Positions 11,243 to 24,554 of a stretch of DNA of 64,000 nucleotides are shown here, in pieces. Both the position numbers and the translations under genes were made by a program. Location: positions 44,293,501 to 44,357,500 of the forward strand of contig NC_088357.1 in NCBI RefSeq assembly GCF_036884655.1. Direction: 5' to 3'. Each line of letters starts with the position of its first letter. The stretch's first letter is position 1. The notes under the pieces were generated by a model. It saw only the letters and a list, made by a program, of their open reading frames with translations, ran no database searches and had not been told where the DNA came from. This DNA comes from Musa acuminata AAA Group. Its lineage: Eukaryota; Streptophyta; Magnoliopsida; Zingiberales; Musaceae.

Positions 11243-14200
11243 CTATGCATAGAGATCAATGCCCCAAAATTTGGCGGGCTGGTTAGTTCTGTACTTCCTG
11301 TCAAAACCCTTGATCTTCTCCATGTCCTCATCTGATATGACGAAATCAAACAACTTCAAATTCTCATGCAGCCTATCAATCTTTGAGGTCTTTGGTATAA
11401 CAACAGTGTTTCTCTGGACGCCCCACCTGAGAATGACCTGCGCTGCTGTCTTGTTATATTTCTCAGCCAAGGTCTGACAAATCCAATAGTAGAGAAAGAT
11501 CATGTTACTCATACCCAAGAAAAAAAATACAAAAATTATTTAAGAGAATTTCGATGCTTAGATAAACTAGAAAGATCAATTCTCCATTCCTAGGGATGAT
11601 AAATAATTATCCGAAGAGAATAATAATGTCAACATGAACAAGGAAAGATGCTTCACCTTGATGACTGGATCATCGAGACAGGAAATGGTACCAAACCATT
11701 CAGCATTAGCAGCAGCACCACCTATAGGAGTATGTGCAGTTACACAGATTCCATGCTTCTGGCAAAATTTGACAAGAGATTCACGTTGGAAATATGGGTG
11801 AGTCTCAATTTGGTTCACCGATGGCTTGATTTTGGAGTATGCCAAGCAGTCCCTAGTAAGAAAGATATCATAGTTGCTGCACACAGGTAGCAGCCTAATC
11901 AGGGCCACATATTTTATATATCATAGAAGCCTAGAAAATTAGAAAAATGCATCATTAACAATTCATGAATATACATGTTCGGTAACATCATGTTGGAAGT
12001 TGGCTCATATTAAGGCACGTAAAGTTGATCAAACCGTGTTATGTTGCAGTGAATAAAGTTATTGGGAGAAATAGTGCTGGGTTTGTGATACCAAAACCAC
12101 CTTTGTTCATTGGCATGGACCATGGTAGGTGTTGAATTCTTTAGGACATTTATAAAGAATGAACACAAACATAGGATTCTGGTACGACAAAAAACTGATA
12201 CAATAATATGTCAAAACCTGAAAAAATAGAATACAGTACGGTAGGACACAACAATCAAGAACATTTACTGTACGTATCCCATATATGATAAAGCTTGACA
12301 TTTATATGCTAGACCCTGACAAAGATAGCATCCAATACATATGAAATATGAATACAACAAAAACAATCGAAGTACACATTTTTCTTCATGCTTCAAGGGG
12401 GAAAAAGTATACTTTATGATAGATTTGTGGAGGGAAAAGGTTAGATAAAAGATAAAGAGAGAGATGACATACAAAAAAGAAAGAAGAGACAGAAGAGAAG
12501 ACCTATAGAGGGTCTCCATTGATTATCTTAATTAGGACTTACAATACCTTACTTTATAGACTATTATCCCTTCTCCTACTTCTAAACAAACTTAAACTTC
12601 ACAGGCTTAAATGGAAAGTTAATCACACTTTCCCATAAAATTCTCTATTATCAAACTCTAGTTCTTAAACTGACTCTGATTATAAGAAAAAGCATAATCT
12701 GTCCTACACCTATATTAAAACTTCACAACTTCACTTTTGATTCTGAATAGGACTTTAGAGACCATATAACAAAAATACATATATTGTCTTAGACTGATTA
12801 GATTTAGATCTACAAGCCCCCATCAGCAAGAAGGATGGCTGTTACTCAACTAGTCTTGACATGTGTTTTAACCTGGAGATAATACTTTTGGAATGACAAA
12901 GGAATCATGAATCCACTTCTTCACTAAAGTGGCCCCTCCTGTCTCTTCAAGTTGGTTCAACTACGATGGTTAGAGATTAGGATAAGCATAATGAAACTCC
13001 TGATCAAGATGCTTTTAAGGTGATTCAAAGGTGAGTTCGATCGTGTAATATTGGGATCAAGATTTTTTATCCTTAATCTTCGCCAATTGGCCAGCAATGT
13101 TAGAGCCTTGTGTTGACCCTAGCAATGGACCTAAAAGTTCAAATTGCTAAAGTACACATCCTTTAGGCAACGGTTTTGACAAACATCGCAAAATTGTTAA
13201 AGTTGGCTCGATAATTGCAATCCTTGATCTGATGCATTTTCCGAAGGAGCTTGCTTTTGTTGTTACTTCCATATGGTCATTCAGGCACATATAGGGTTGG
13301 AGTTGACATCTCTAGGAGTCATCCATATGTCTTCGAAGGTCTACATGGTTAGTTAGATTAGCCTCCTCTTGCTCTTTGGTAGGCTTCAATCCTTCAATTT
13401 GGTATTCTTTTTCAATATCAATTGAAAGTTCAGACACAAATTCCTACCAGGAATGGGACAAAAGGCCAGTCTCAAACCCGCCTCAAACGTAATCTAACTA
13501 ATATGTCAAAAATCGATGCATAAAAGTTATTTAATCTGGCCTATTCTTATAATTTCATGCTTCATGCTTCATGCTTCTTGTCATCGATAATTGTATATGT
13601 CAAAAGATCTTACAAGTTGCATATCAAAAAAAAAAAAACACATATCATTGCATTGCTAAAAGAGCCAGCATTCGTAAATGAAGTACAAAAATCAATACAA
13701 ATAAAAGAGAAGAAATGCTATCTCTTCACCTGATTCCGATGCTCCGAACCAGTCCCATGGAAACAAGATCTTCCATTGCATGCCAAGTGGTCTCAAGTGA
13801 TATGGTTGTGTCTATGTCTAGCACACCATCTTCACCAAGAGCACTAGCAGTTGTTCCAACCCCTATACACATATATGACTATATTCTGTTAAAGTAGGTC
13901 TCAGCATGCTAGTGTTAGAAAAGTATTACTCTGACATAAGGAACTTACCAGTATGTCTCGTAGCCACCGGAAAGTGAACAAGGTAGAGATCAAGATAGTC
14001 TAACTGGAGTTTCTTCAAGCTGTCCTTGCAGGCCTCGAGGACATGCCCATGATCCGAATTCCAGAGCTATCATAAACAACAGATAGAAAAGAGAAGAGAT
14101 AAATGAAATACCGTACTGCACCGAGAAGCTACGCATTCAATTAATGATTTATCGACCTTGGTGGTGATGAAAACGTCTTCTCTTTTGACAAGCCCCGTAC

Positions 14201-14605
14201 GAAAAGCTTCCGCAAGCGCTTCGCCAACCTCAGCTTCATTCTGGTAATCAGCTGCACAGAGTGCATGTTAGTTAGGAATCATCTTGGTATCCCAGTAAGC
14301 CCATGACTGGGAAAAGGGTGCCTGCGCTTATAGCCAGGATAAGGTAGGAATCGAAGACCGCCAAAAAACATAGCAGAACCCGGCGCCAAGAGCTAGAGAC
14401 GGGATCATCATCACGATATCAAAAACACAGGGATCCGCCTGTGGGAAGAGAACGAGAAGGCATTACCCGCACAATCGAAGTGGCGGTAGCCGATGGAGAT
14501 GGCGGAGAGGATGAGATCTCGGATGGATTTGGACTCCATCCGCCACACTCCGAGACCGATGATGGGCATCCGATACCCGCTACTCAGTGCGATCGCCTCC
14601 GCCAT
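11243..14605 (-). CDS. NADPH-dependent aldo-keto reductase (sorbitol/mannose-6-phosphate reductase-like)
   Basis: Six exons join in frame to 311 aa: 14605-14467, 14251-14157, 14066-13949, 13862-13730, 11876-11657 and 11473-11243. The family length is about 310. The protein starts [21 protein letters not shown] and ends FWGIDLYA. The AKR catalytic tetrad is visible: D44 (HFD), Y49 (ADY), K78 (TTK) and H109 (YLVH). The C-terminal IPKTSK and NQPAKFWG motifs fit NADP(H) binding. Plant members reduce sugar phosphates to polyol phosphates or other aldehydes in the cytosol, and the exact substrate cannot be read from sequence. An in-frame Met at 14743 would add 46 Ser/Arg-rich residues. I chose 14605 because the family starts there. 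Intron 4 (13729-11877) is 1.85 kb. Confidence 0.92.
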
Positions 14606-15444
14606 TTCTAGCTGCTGCAGCCGCCGACAAAGACGACGATTCCCGTCCCTGCTCTCCGCTTGTTGTTCTCGCTGCCCTACTGATGACAACTTGAAGCGGC
14701 CGGCGAGGGAGGGAGGGACGAATGGATAAGAATGAGACACCATCGCGTATTCAAGAAGTGCTAATTACGATAATACCCAACCGAGCCAATTGAGCGCGCC
14801 GCGGATTAAGTTAGGGTCTGTCATTGAATGGGTCTATAACAAAACGTCAAATACGTCTCATATTATTGTCTATTAGAAGTTCCAAAAGGTTTACTAATTA
14901 TTGTTTTGAAATATGATAAAGGTTACAATGTTCGACGTGCTTTTTTACATTTTGATCCATTTTTATCAATATTTTTTGTACAAGTATAAGAATCTTAATA
15001 GATTGGCTTAAATATTGAGGATAGAAAGACTCGTTTCTCTAAAACAACGTACCCAACGTTAATTATGCTACTTCTAGATGTAGGGTGTTCTCGTGCTCAT
15101 GAATATATTTTGCATAGGCAATAAGATACATCGAACAAGACGGAGAAAGACACAATGCCATCGAGTCTGACCTCGACTATAAAACAAATCAAGAAACGCT
15201 ACATGGCGTTGATTAAGCATAATGGGTTAATCAAGAACCTAATATTCACTTCTCTGCCCACGCCAAGTCTATTTCTCCCACGCCAACTTTATTTGACAGA
15301 AGTAGCAGCAGCAGCAACTGGATAAACAAGCCTTCCGGTAGTCGTTGTATAAGAAGAATGTTATTCACCAGTTCTTGTATGACTGAGTGAGCAAATGGGT
15401 AAATGCACACCATTGAACCCAAAGCTCATGCAACATGCAGCAAG
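14606..15444. other. Spacer between the reductase and the CGI-58-like gene
   Basis: This holds the reductase promoter and leader on its left and the 3' flank of the hydrolase on its right. The first 150 bases are GC-rich and the rest is AT-rich. No further gene was seen. Confidence 0.4.
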
Positions 15445-18400
15445 CTATGCACTTGTCAAGCCTTCTGGTAGTGATTGGGTCTCTGCATGATCTGGGGAAA
15501 GAATTCTGCGGCAAGCATAGAGGACTGCTGAGTGGAAACCAGCTGGATTATCTATGAATACAAAATGTCCTGCCTGCATTTCATGAGCCACTATTACTTG
15601 AGAATCATCTGTGTGAGAGAAAAAGAAAACCAAGATACATATAGGGAGAGAAAGAGAGACCTGTGGAACCCTTATAATTTCACAAGGAACTTTCATATCC
15701 TTCCGTGCTTGCTGTGCCCCTTGATAATTCATCCAATCTTGATAACCATACACGAATGTAGTAGGGATTTTCCATTCAGAGGCACTGCATTCAATAATAA
15801 CATGCACATTAGAAGTCGTTCAGTGTGCAATTTAATGATCCAATAACCAAAGTTTCTTTTGTCTACTAATTCCTCACAAAGTAATCACTTAACCAGAAGG
15901 AATATCTACCTTGTAGATTGAATGTATCTAGCAAATCTAGTTCCAGGAGTTAAAAAAACAATATGTCAACTAGCACCTCCTAACCCCTGAGACCTCTTGT
16001 TACCTTCCCATTTAAGGTCAGGAAGATTGCTCACTTGCGATCTAAGAGACCAGGGTTCAAGTTTTAGAAATTGTCTATCTGCATATATTGATCTCTCCCA
16101 GACACCACATTAGCGGAAGCATCATGCACCCATATACAAACCACTTTGTACGAAACCTAGTAGTCCCAGTCTGACCACCCTTTACCTCCCATTTAAGGTT
16201 GGGAAGGTTGCTCATTTGTGATCCTAGAGATCAAGTTTCAGAAATATTCCATCTATGTATATTGATCTTTCTCGGAGCCCACATTGATGGAAGCCTCATG
16301 CACCTATGATTTTGTTGTACAAACCACTTTGTAGGAAACCCAGCAGTCCCAGTATGAATATAACAAAGCATCCATAGAAAGAGATTTCTTGCCAAATCTT
16401 CTATTCGTGCTGAGTGCATATCCAACAGCCAACAAGAAACAGATTGCAAAAATGGCCATCTAGAATAATGGAACACTTAGATGGAAGTGATCATGTAATA
16501 CTAACAGAAAGGATGACTACTTATTGGTAACAAAAGTAAAATAGAAGTTCAAACACAGATTAGTCATATGTGATGAGTAATTACTTGTAAATATGAACCG
16601 ATATCTGGTGTTCCTATCACTATAGCTGTCTTAATGCTTCAGGCAAAAAGAAGGGCATGATTTTATTACCTGACAAGCTATAACAGATGAACTTTCAGTA
16701 TGAGGATGACTGACATGATTATTAGCTCAATTCTTCAGAATGAATCAAGAGCTATGGAGAAAAATCTAAAATGTAATCGACCAATAAAATTACTGCCTGA
16801 GATGATTTCCAACATCTCATATAGGTTGATCTTATCCAGAAAAACATGGGTGGGAACTATACCAAAGAGCACTTGGGTCAACTCTTGTTCAAAAGGCTTT
16901 TATCCTTTTTCAATCTCCAACTATTCTGAAAATTTCTAAAAGAAAATAAAGACTTGCGATAATTCAAATAAAAAATAAACATAAGATAATTTTTCCAATA
17001 AAACAATGTAAATACCATATGGGCAATAGAAGTTTAACAGTGCTCACATTCTTAAAATGTTTGAAGCAACTTTGTTATCTGATTTAGTAGAATTAAGCAT
17101 CCAACACTAACCTTTGCAAAAGAGGCTTCCGTGCAAATGCCCCAAAGGAAAATATGTACTTCAAGCACAATTCACCACTTGCCTTGGCAGCTAACGTATG
17201 GTATACATAATCTTCAAGAACAAAAGAAGATTATTTGAACCTGGCTAGCGCAAGGAAACATCAAAATTGAGGATAACTTAGCTTTTGAATTAGCACCTAA
17301 ATACCTGTTAACAATCTAGACTCCTCTTCAGTCAGCATATCACCAGTTGAATATGAACCAAATCTTGCACTTGTATATCTCCGCACCAGATCTGGGCCCC
17401 AAGGACCTAGCCCTCTGTTTGACAGTGACAAAAATGTTGACATGTGAAATTATTTGATGATTATACTTGACTACTCATGGAACATCCTTATGCATCTCAT
17501 GGTTCTAGTAATCTGACTATTTGCCTGATAGATGCAATGGTTATTTACCAAAATGAACTTCCAGAAAAGATTCAAATAACAATATATAGATGACTCATGC
17601 AGTAATAATAGCCACTTGTCAAACTAATAGTGACGATTAAAACAAAGAAATATGAATTTTACTTGTCATGATGGCAATACATCTAAGGATTAAAAATCAA
17701 CTCCCTTCAGGCTCACAAAGAACACAGTGATGTCAACAAACAAATAGCAACATGTTTCCTATGGCATCAGTACAACAGAGAAACAATCATATAATAGAAA
17801 AAAAGAACAATCAAATAGGAAAAAACAGAAAGTAGAAACCAAATAAGTGACAAAACAACCTACAACCTAAAACTTCTAAAGACTACCTCAATAAACATCC
17901 TATACAAGGATTAACCACAAAAAAAATCCTCACCTCCTCTTAAATAACACATACCATTCTAACTCAAACTAAGACAGGTAGGTTATAGAAATGAAAGTTG
18001 ATGTACTGAAAACTTGGTGTAGTTAACTTGCTCCTAAAAACTGAAGAAACTGTAAGGTATAGTTAGAGGCAAATCTTTATAATCAAAGGAGTGCAACAAA
18101 ATGTAGAAGAAATGACCACCATAAAGATCACACAAAGATGAAGTAGGCTTTGAAGTTTGAACCAGATGTCAATCATCAATTGTCATGAAAGTCCAATATT
18201 ATCAGCACAAATTTCCAGAGGCTAAAAGAGACAAAACTGGCAAATCCTTTAATTTTGAAAATTAGAACATGAACCATAGTGTCACCAATGCTTGAGGAAT
18301 CATTTTTCAAAACAATATCATGTCTAAGAAAATCTATACAAGTGTGACTTATTATCTAGCATAACTGTGACCATCAATCATCTTATGTGACCACAAATTC

Positions 18401-20678
18401 ATGAATTTAGGTCACAGCAAAGAATCCATCTATATACATATATGCAAAATCGCAAACCAGTATAATTCAAAGTATTTCCCATGTTTGTAACAGAAAAGAA
18501 ATTATAATAAGAACACCTGTAAAATATTAATTATATACTACACAATGAATAAAAAAATGCCCTGGAAATGCAAATGTCATAAAACACTATGGTTTGAAAA
18601 GCAAATGCACTCCTTTTGACTTTAAAGGACCAAAAAATGCAAGGAATAGGGGATACAAAAGCATAAAAGACTTTGTTGCACAAGAACAAAATATCACCAT
18701 TGCAAATAGAAAGTTAGAAACTATACCGGATAACTTTTTGAGGAGTCACATTTGATTCCCAAAGATGATTCAGAATAACCCCTTTCCATGTTGCTCTGAA
18801 CTTGGTAAGCCATTCTGATTTCTGTTCTGTCTCTGATGAGAAACCAGCAGGACCAACCAAAATCAGGTGTTGCACATGTTCAGGATGCTGTACACAGAGC
18901 AAATAAAATGGTCTGTATGAAAGAGAATCTGAAAAGAAGATCAGCTCAATTTAAAGAAAAATTACCTTCAGAGCATATTTTGCTGCAACATATCCTCCAA
19001 ATGAATGTCCAAGCAAAATAAACTTGTTGAGATTTTTGGCTTTACGCCATTCCTCAAAAGAATCTATGAACCATGTCTCAGTTTCTGAAAAGTTGGAAGT
19101 GGTGATGAAACATTAGAGAGACTTCAAATAATTATAAAAAAATAAAAGTAAAAAGAGAAGACAAACTTTTTACAACAATCCATTCATAAACTCACTAAAT
19201 CTTATTGACTGATAACCCAAAATTTAATTTATTGTCAAACAAAAGTTTTCTAGAGCATCGAATGCAAAAAAACTGGTAGGGGCCCAAGCAAAAAAGAAAT
19301 TGAATAGGTTATAAAGAATATCTACAACTACTAGAAGAAGAAAAAGAAATCAACAAAGTTGATCTATTACAATTAATTAAACCATCAAGTCCCACTGTTA
19401 GTTGATACGATCTCTCAAATTGCTAATGGGACTATTATGAGTAAGGTCCAAGAGGTGCAGGTATTCTGTGAAATTAAAAGAGGATTAGTCCAAGGAAGTC
19501 AAGACTTCAGAAGGTTGAATGTCCACTCTTCTAGAGAATCATGGAAGATGATTGATGCAAAACATGCAAATTTTCATTAAAAACAAATTAACAATCACAC
19601 TTTTCTGCAAAATAACATAATGAGTTTGTGACACAAGACCTTCAAGTGTTTAAGTTATTTAGATTAATACTTCTAAAATAACATTTGATCAGCCAACTTG
19701 TGATTTATTGCTAAACATTTTTAACTTTACTTCAATCAACCTGTTCAAATTTCCCTAATTAAGTGCAACAAACAAAAGAAAGTTACTAGATTCATTATAG
19801 CAGAAATGATTACTTAAAAGGCTTGCACCAACCTTCTGTGCTTTTACATGTAAAGTCAGGTCGACTTGATCCACCCCAGCTGCAAAGGAAGGTAAATTAT
19901 ACATGATATTGACATGCACCATAAATATTTTGTAGAAAAACCAAAAAAGAGAAATGAAAACAACAAAAGATTAGCACACATATCTTGCAACAAAAAGGAT
20001 AATACATGATATAAGCAAAGATAGTTCCATGGAGCTAAACTTTCAGTAAAGATTCTGTTTAAGAGACAAAAGAAAATCCACAAAACATCCAAAAATAGTG
20101 TACATTGCACATTAATACAATTCAGTATCAGTCTGCTTATAACTCACGCAGATCAGACCAGGTAAAATTACCCAGTCCACAACCCTATTGATTATTGAAA
20201 CAATAAATGTCAGCTCGTACCTACCAATACAAGTGGCATTTCACCTTATAATTTTAACAAAGCCTAAAAGAAAAGGAATCATAAAGATGCACTACAACCC
20301 ATCCAATATTCTCTTCAATCTAGTCTTTCTAGAGGCAACAAACAATCCATTATTATGTCGGGCTGTACAAGTATTGGAAATGCTAATGCAATCGTGACAT
20401 AGCATTAAAGAGTGATTGTAAAATCCAAAGTCTTCAATTTCAAATAAAACCTACCGGGCGGTATTTATTTATTTATATATATAATATGCATATATATATA
20501 TAATATATATATATATATAATATATATATATATATATAATATATATATATATATAAATCTGCGATGTAGACGTCGCCCGTCTTGTCCACACGTGGGGCGA
20601 CATCGCCTCATCGCAGAAAAACGAGGCGACGTCGCCCCGCGTGGGGAGAAGAGAGGCGATGTCGTCGAGGCAACATCG

Positions 20679-20753
<75 letters not shown>

Positions 20754-23700
20754 GCAACGTCGCTTCGCGTGGGGGAGAAGAGAGGCAACATTGCCAAATT
20801 TTTTTTTTCACTTTATATACACACACACACACACCGAGCGGAATACCGCTCGTTATACAGTACCGTACCATATCGAGCGAATCTCGAAACTCCGGTATGG
20901 TACAATATTTCAATCCTTGGTAAAATCACAATTACAAGCAATGAAAAATTAAGGATACAATTAAAAGCCAACATTTTCTTATAGAAAGATGCCTAAAAAA
21001 TAAGTATTTTCTAAGATAAAGATACTAAGATAGTCAAACAAACAAGAGAAAGAGTAAGAAATAGCTTCCAAGACAAAATGACTCCATTGCAACAGGTTTA
21101 TAAAGATTGTTAGGTGGAGGATTTATAAAACCAGACGTTTCAGAATAGAAGCAACAAGAATCTATATTGACAAAAGGCTTAAATTCTTCACTTAAGGAAA
21201 GAAACAGTACCTAAACATGACCTAGAAACTATAGCTCAGGGGAATGGGTAATAAGAGCTAGTGTCCCAAAATTGAGGAATGTCTAATTTTATGCTATCTA
21301 AGTAATATACTTTTTCACAAGGAGCACTTCTGACATTTAGGATACATCAAGTATTGATAGTCTTGAACATTTAAAATTTTAAACCATAAGCTGGCAAAAA
21401 CTGTTACAATTTCCACTAAGGAGAAAACAAACATTTCTCAAAAATAGAAGTATCAAATAAAAGAAATAACACAGACAATCTACTTTAAATTAGTTGTGAT
21501 AAACAACAGTACAGATTACCCAAGTTGATCAATGGCGATCACTTGAAAATGAGTAGCAAGAGCATCAAAGTTTCTGAAGAAGAATCCTTGAGAAGCACCA
21601 TATCCATGTACCATGACAAGGGTGGGAGCATTCTCCTTGCTATCAAATGTAACTGTATTAATAAACCTTGGCTCATCGCTAGAAGATCTGAACCACCTAA
21701 CTTTTGATCCTGGTGGTCCAGGCCCAATATTGACCTGCTCTTGCTCATACCCTGTCCTGAAACAGGCAAAGAATTTCATGTGTAACAAACTGATATTAAA
21801 AAAATAAATCTAGAAGAATAACTAAAACAGCCCAACTCATGCAGGAACTCTACAAAGCTATATAAAAAGACTACATAGATTCTAGTCAGCTTATTTTAGA
21901 ATTATCCCCAAAAACTTGTTACCCTTGCAATTATGGATGGCACCTACATCAATGGATCAATAATATGCAAGATAGTAACTATAAACATGACATTTCAGAT
22001 GTCTAAAGTGTTAAATACCAATAATTGGTTGCCTTGAAGATTTTTTTTTTTTTTTCAAGTCCTGTTATCAAAATTTAGACTGCATTAAAACAGGGAAGGT
22101 GGTTAAACCAATGATATTATATGGCTATTAGGACTGCTCTTTTAATAATTCAAATCATTTCAGAAGAATATGGTTCTTAGATTGGTAAAACTGAGGCTAA
22201 AAAATATGAAGTATGACAAGATACAAGACTTATGATTGTTTTTTGTTAAAAAATAGGTCCTAAGGATGTCAAACTATCAATACTAGAGAAAGGATGATTT
22301 AAGACTTCAGCAACATTACATGCGTAAAGGAAGAAACTTACAGAGTGCTTATTATGAAATGAAGATCAAGAAAAAATAAAGGAATTATTTTTATAAAATT
22401 TTAACAAACATTCTATATATGACAGCTTTAGAGAGAAAATAATGGCAAGTTTAGTCATCATAAATTTGTACACAAAATAACGTAAATGAGGTAAAGGGAA
22501 CTTTAAAGATGAATAAAATGGAAAGTTTGGCACCTAATGCTAACTCTGTTCATTTTTTGAGTTTAGGATATAAAAAGAGAGTTTGAATGAATAGTTCATG
22601 CTGCAAAATTTTGAGAATTGAAAGGTTGTGTGATAAATGAAAGAGAAGCTCTTCTGCATACTATACAAAAACAAGAGAGATATCCAAAGTTGTTCAAATC
22701 ATAGAGGAACAAAGGTAATGAAACATACTTTGTATATAGCTTTCATCAACTTAAAATAACCTATGTAGAGTTCCCAAATATTTGTTGCAGTAGACTTTGA
22801 TCAAGGTACGCATGCTATTGTCAATAGAGCTAGGTATAGTGAGTCTGCTATATCCATAGAGTTATACCAAGGATCAACTCTAAATCTTATATTTTTATAT
22901 TGATAAAGAGAGAACTTTCTATATACATTCAACATAGACATCATTGGTATATGTCATCTGCATATTATTTTGATTGATAAGAGATTACTTGAGATTAATT
23001 CTAAACTTAAATTAATATTAAGATGTACGGGATTCCCAGAAAAAGATAAAATACGAATTGTTTTCTTGAACAAGAATGTGTACCTTGAATAGATAGTAAA
23101 ATGGGGGTAAATCATTTAAGATAATATCAAAATACTCGAAGGGGACCTTAAGGTGCCCTTGTTAGACGAGGTGACTTGATTCAGACCAGTGTGCTAGAAA
23201 TGAAGATTAAGACCAAAGAATACTTTATTAAAACTGGTAGCTCTTAGTTTAACTAGGATTATCGTAGCTCTTATAGTTTAACAAGAAGGATTATCACCCT
23301 TCCTAAAGCACAATGGGCCAAATGATTCATATAGCTAATTCGAAATTGTTGGGACATAAGTTGCAGGAACCATAATTTTCATATTTGCAACATGCCCCCA
23401 CACAGGTACATTATGTGCCAGCAAAAAATATCAGCATAAGGAGTGGAGTAGCTTAACATAGGCACTAGAACATTGTAGTGGTATGTTAGTAATCTCTTGT
23501 AATGTAAAGTACCAATTTGAAGGTGGCATAGGAAACCATGCAATAAGCAACCACACAGTCTGCCATTGACTCAAATGGGGATATGCAACAGTTAAAAAGT
23601 AATTCATGCTTATGCCGACCATAATGATTTTCATGGGCACTTCTTTCTGACCCGCATACCCATAGTAGTGTAATAGGGTATAGTCTTACTCTTAGACCAT

Positions 23701-24554
23701 GGTGTAAGTATATCCTTCACTAATTTCCAGTTAAATATGTGGTTCTCTTGTTAGTAAAGAATTGCAACAACCTGTATCAGAGGCATCACCAGATGGAACC
23801 AAACCATTCATTCTGAGTGTGTCATTTGTTCTCTATTTTTACCTTGAATAAAATATTCCAAACTTTTACGCCTTACTTGCAAGTAATCGTTACTCAGTCT
23901 GATCAATCATCCGGTTCAATTTCCAAAGAGAAGCATAGTCTTTAACATATAAAATAGTTTGGTTCAAACAATCACCGACCAGAAGAATAAACAAGTAAAA
24001 AGTTCCATTTATTATCCAATTGTGACCAACACGGTGCATCAGAAAGCAAAATTACACAAAAGGTCTATACTACATATCCTAAAGATCAAAATTTGACGAT
24101 CGCTTCAAAAATTGCAAGTCGTAATTGCCGAGGATATTAATGCAAAGAGACACTAATCTATCGTATGGACTAATTCAGATCATAAATTGTTGTATAGTCA
24201 AAAACGGAAAGCAATTGACAAATAGGCAAAACATCACAACTTCCGACCCAAAAAAGAGAAAGAGAAGGGGCGGCGGGCGGGAGGGATCGTTTTAGCAGGA
24301 GAAAAAAAAAGGTTAGGGCCAGGGATTTCTTCAACCCAAAAAGAGGAAAACCGAGAGCCGAAGAGGACTCACTTCACAAGAGACAGAAGCCGCTTCTCGG
24401 CGGCGATGATGCGGTCGGTGGAAGTTGGGATCCACCGGAGCACCGTCGGCCACGCCCACCTTCTCCATGCCGTCGTGGACGAAGAAGACTCCGCCGAGGC
24501 GGTCCTGCCGATCTCCTCAGCCATTCTCGCTACCGCCACGGCCCCCCTGCTCAT
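15445..24554 (-). CDS. CGI-58/ABHD5-like alpha/beta hydrolase with lysophospholipid acyltransferase motif
   Basis: Nine exons join in frame to 402 aa: 24554-24373, 21756-21520, 19879-19833, 19084-18966, 18887-18727, 17414-17305, 17211-17112, 15784-15661 and 15573-15445. The protein closely fits Arabidopsis At4g24160. Visible blocks are RWIPTSTDRIIAAEKRLLS, GPPGSKVRWFR, VMVHGYGASQGFFFRNFD, the nucleophile elbow GHSFGG (S183), FVYGYQDWMNYQG (D335) and AGHFVFIDNP (H363). H363 to D368 forms an HX4D acyltransferase motif. Family knowledge: plant members show lysophosphatidic acid acyltransferase, lipase and phospholipase activity and help control neutral and polar lipid homeostasis. An alternative start is Met11 at 24524. 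Introns 1 (2.6 kb) and 2 (1.6 kb) are large, and intron 2 contains a hAT-type MITE. Confidence 0.93.
16001..16365. mobile_element. Two tandem degenerate SINE-like copies
   Basis: Two diverged copies begin CCCATTTAAGGT at 16007 and 16188, a period of 181 bases. Each has GATC(C)TA-GAGA-C, a tRNA B-box-like GGTTCAAGTTT (first copy), then TGATCT-TC-C-GA-CCACATT-G-GGAAGC-TCATGCAC and ACAAACCACTTTGTA. The order resembles tRNA-derived Au-type plant SINEs. They lie in intron 7 of the hydrolase gene. Confidence 0.5.
20426..20919. mobile_element. hAT-type MITE with perfect 8-bp target duplication
   Basis: The element starts CAAAGTCTTC and ends AATCCTTG, and GTAAAATC flanks both sides (20418-20425 and 20920-20927). 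Terminal inverted sequence of the CAAGGATT type plus an exact 8-bp duplication fits the hAT superfamily. The inside has no coding capacity: TA microsatellites at about 20465-20555 and 20682-20750, GC-rich GGCGACATCGCC-type palindromes and GGTACC-like pieces. It sits in intron 2 of the CGI-58-like gene. Confidence 0.8.

Noticed and set aside
20465..20984. Several overlapping frames rich in alternating Tyr-Ile on both strands
   Set aside because: They are translations of the (TA)n tracts in a MITE, with no conserved content.
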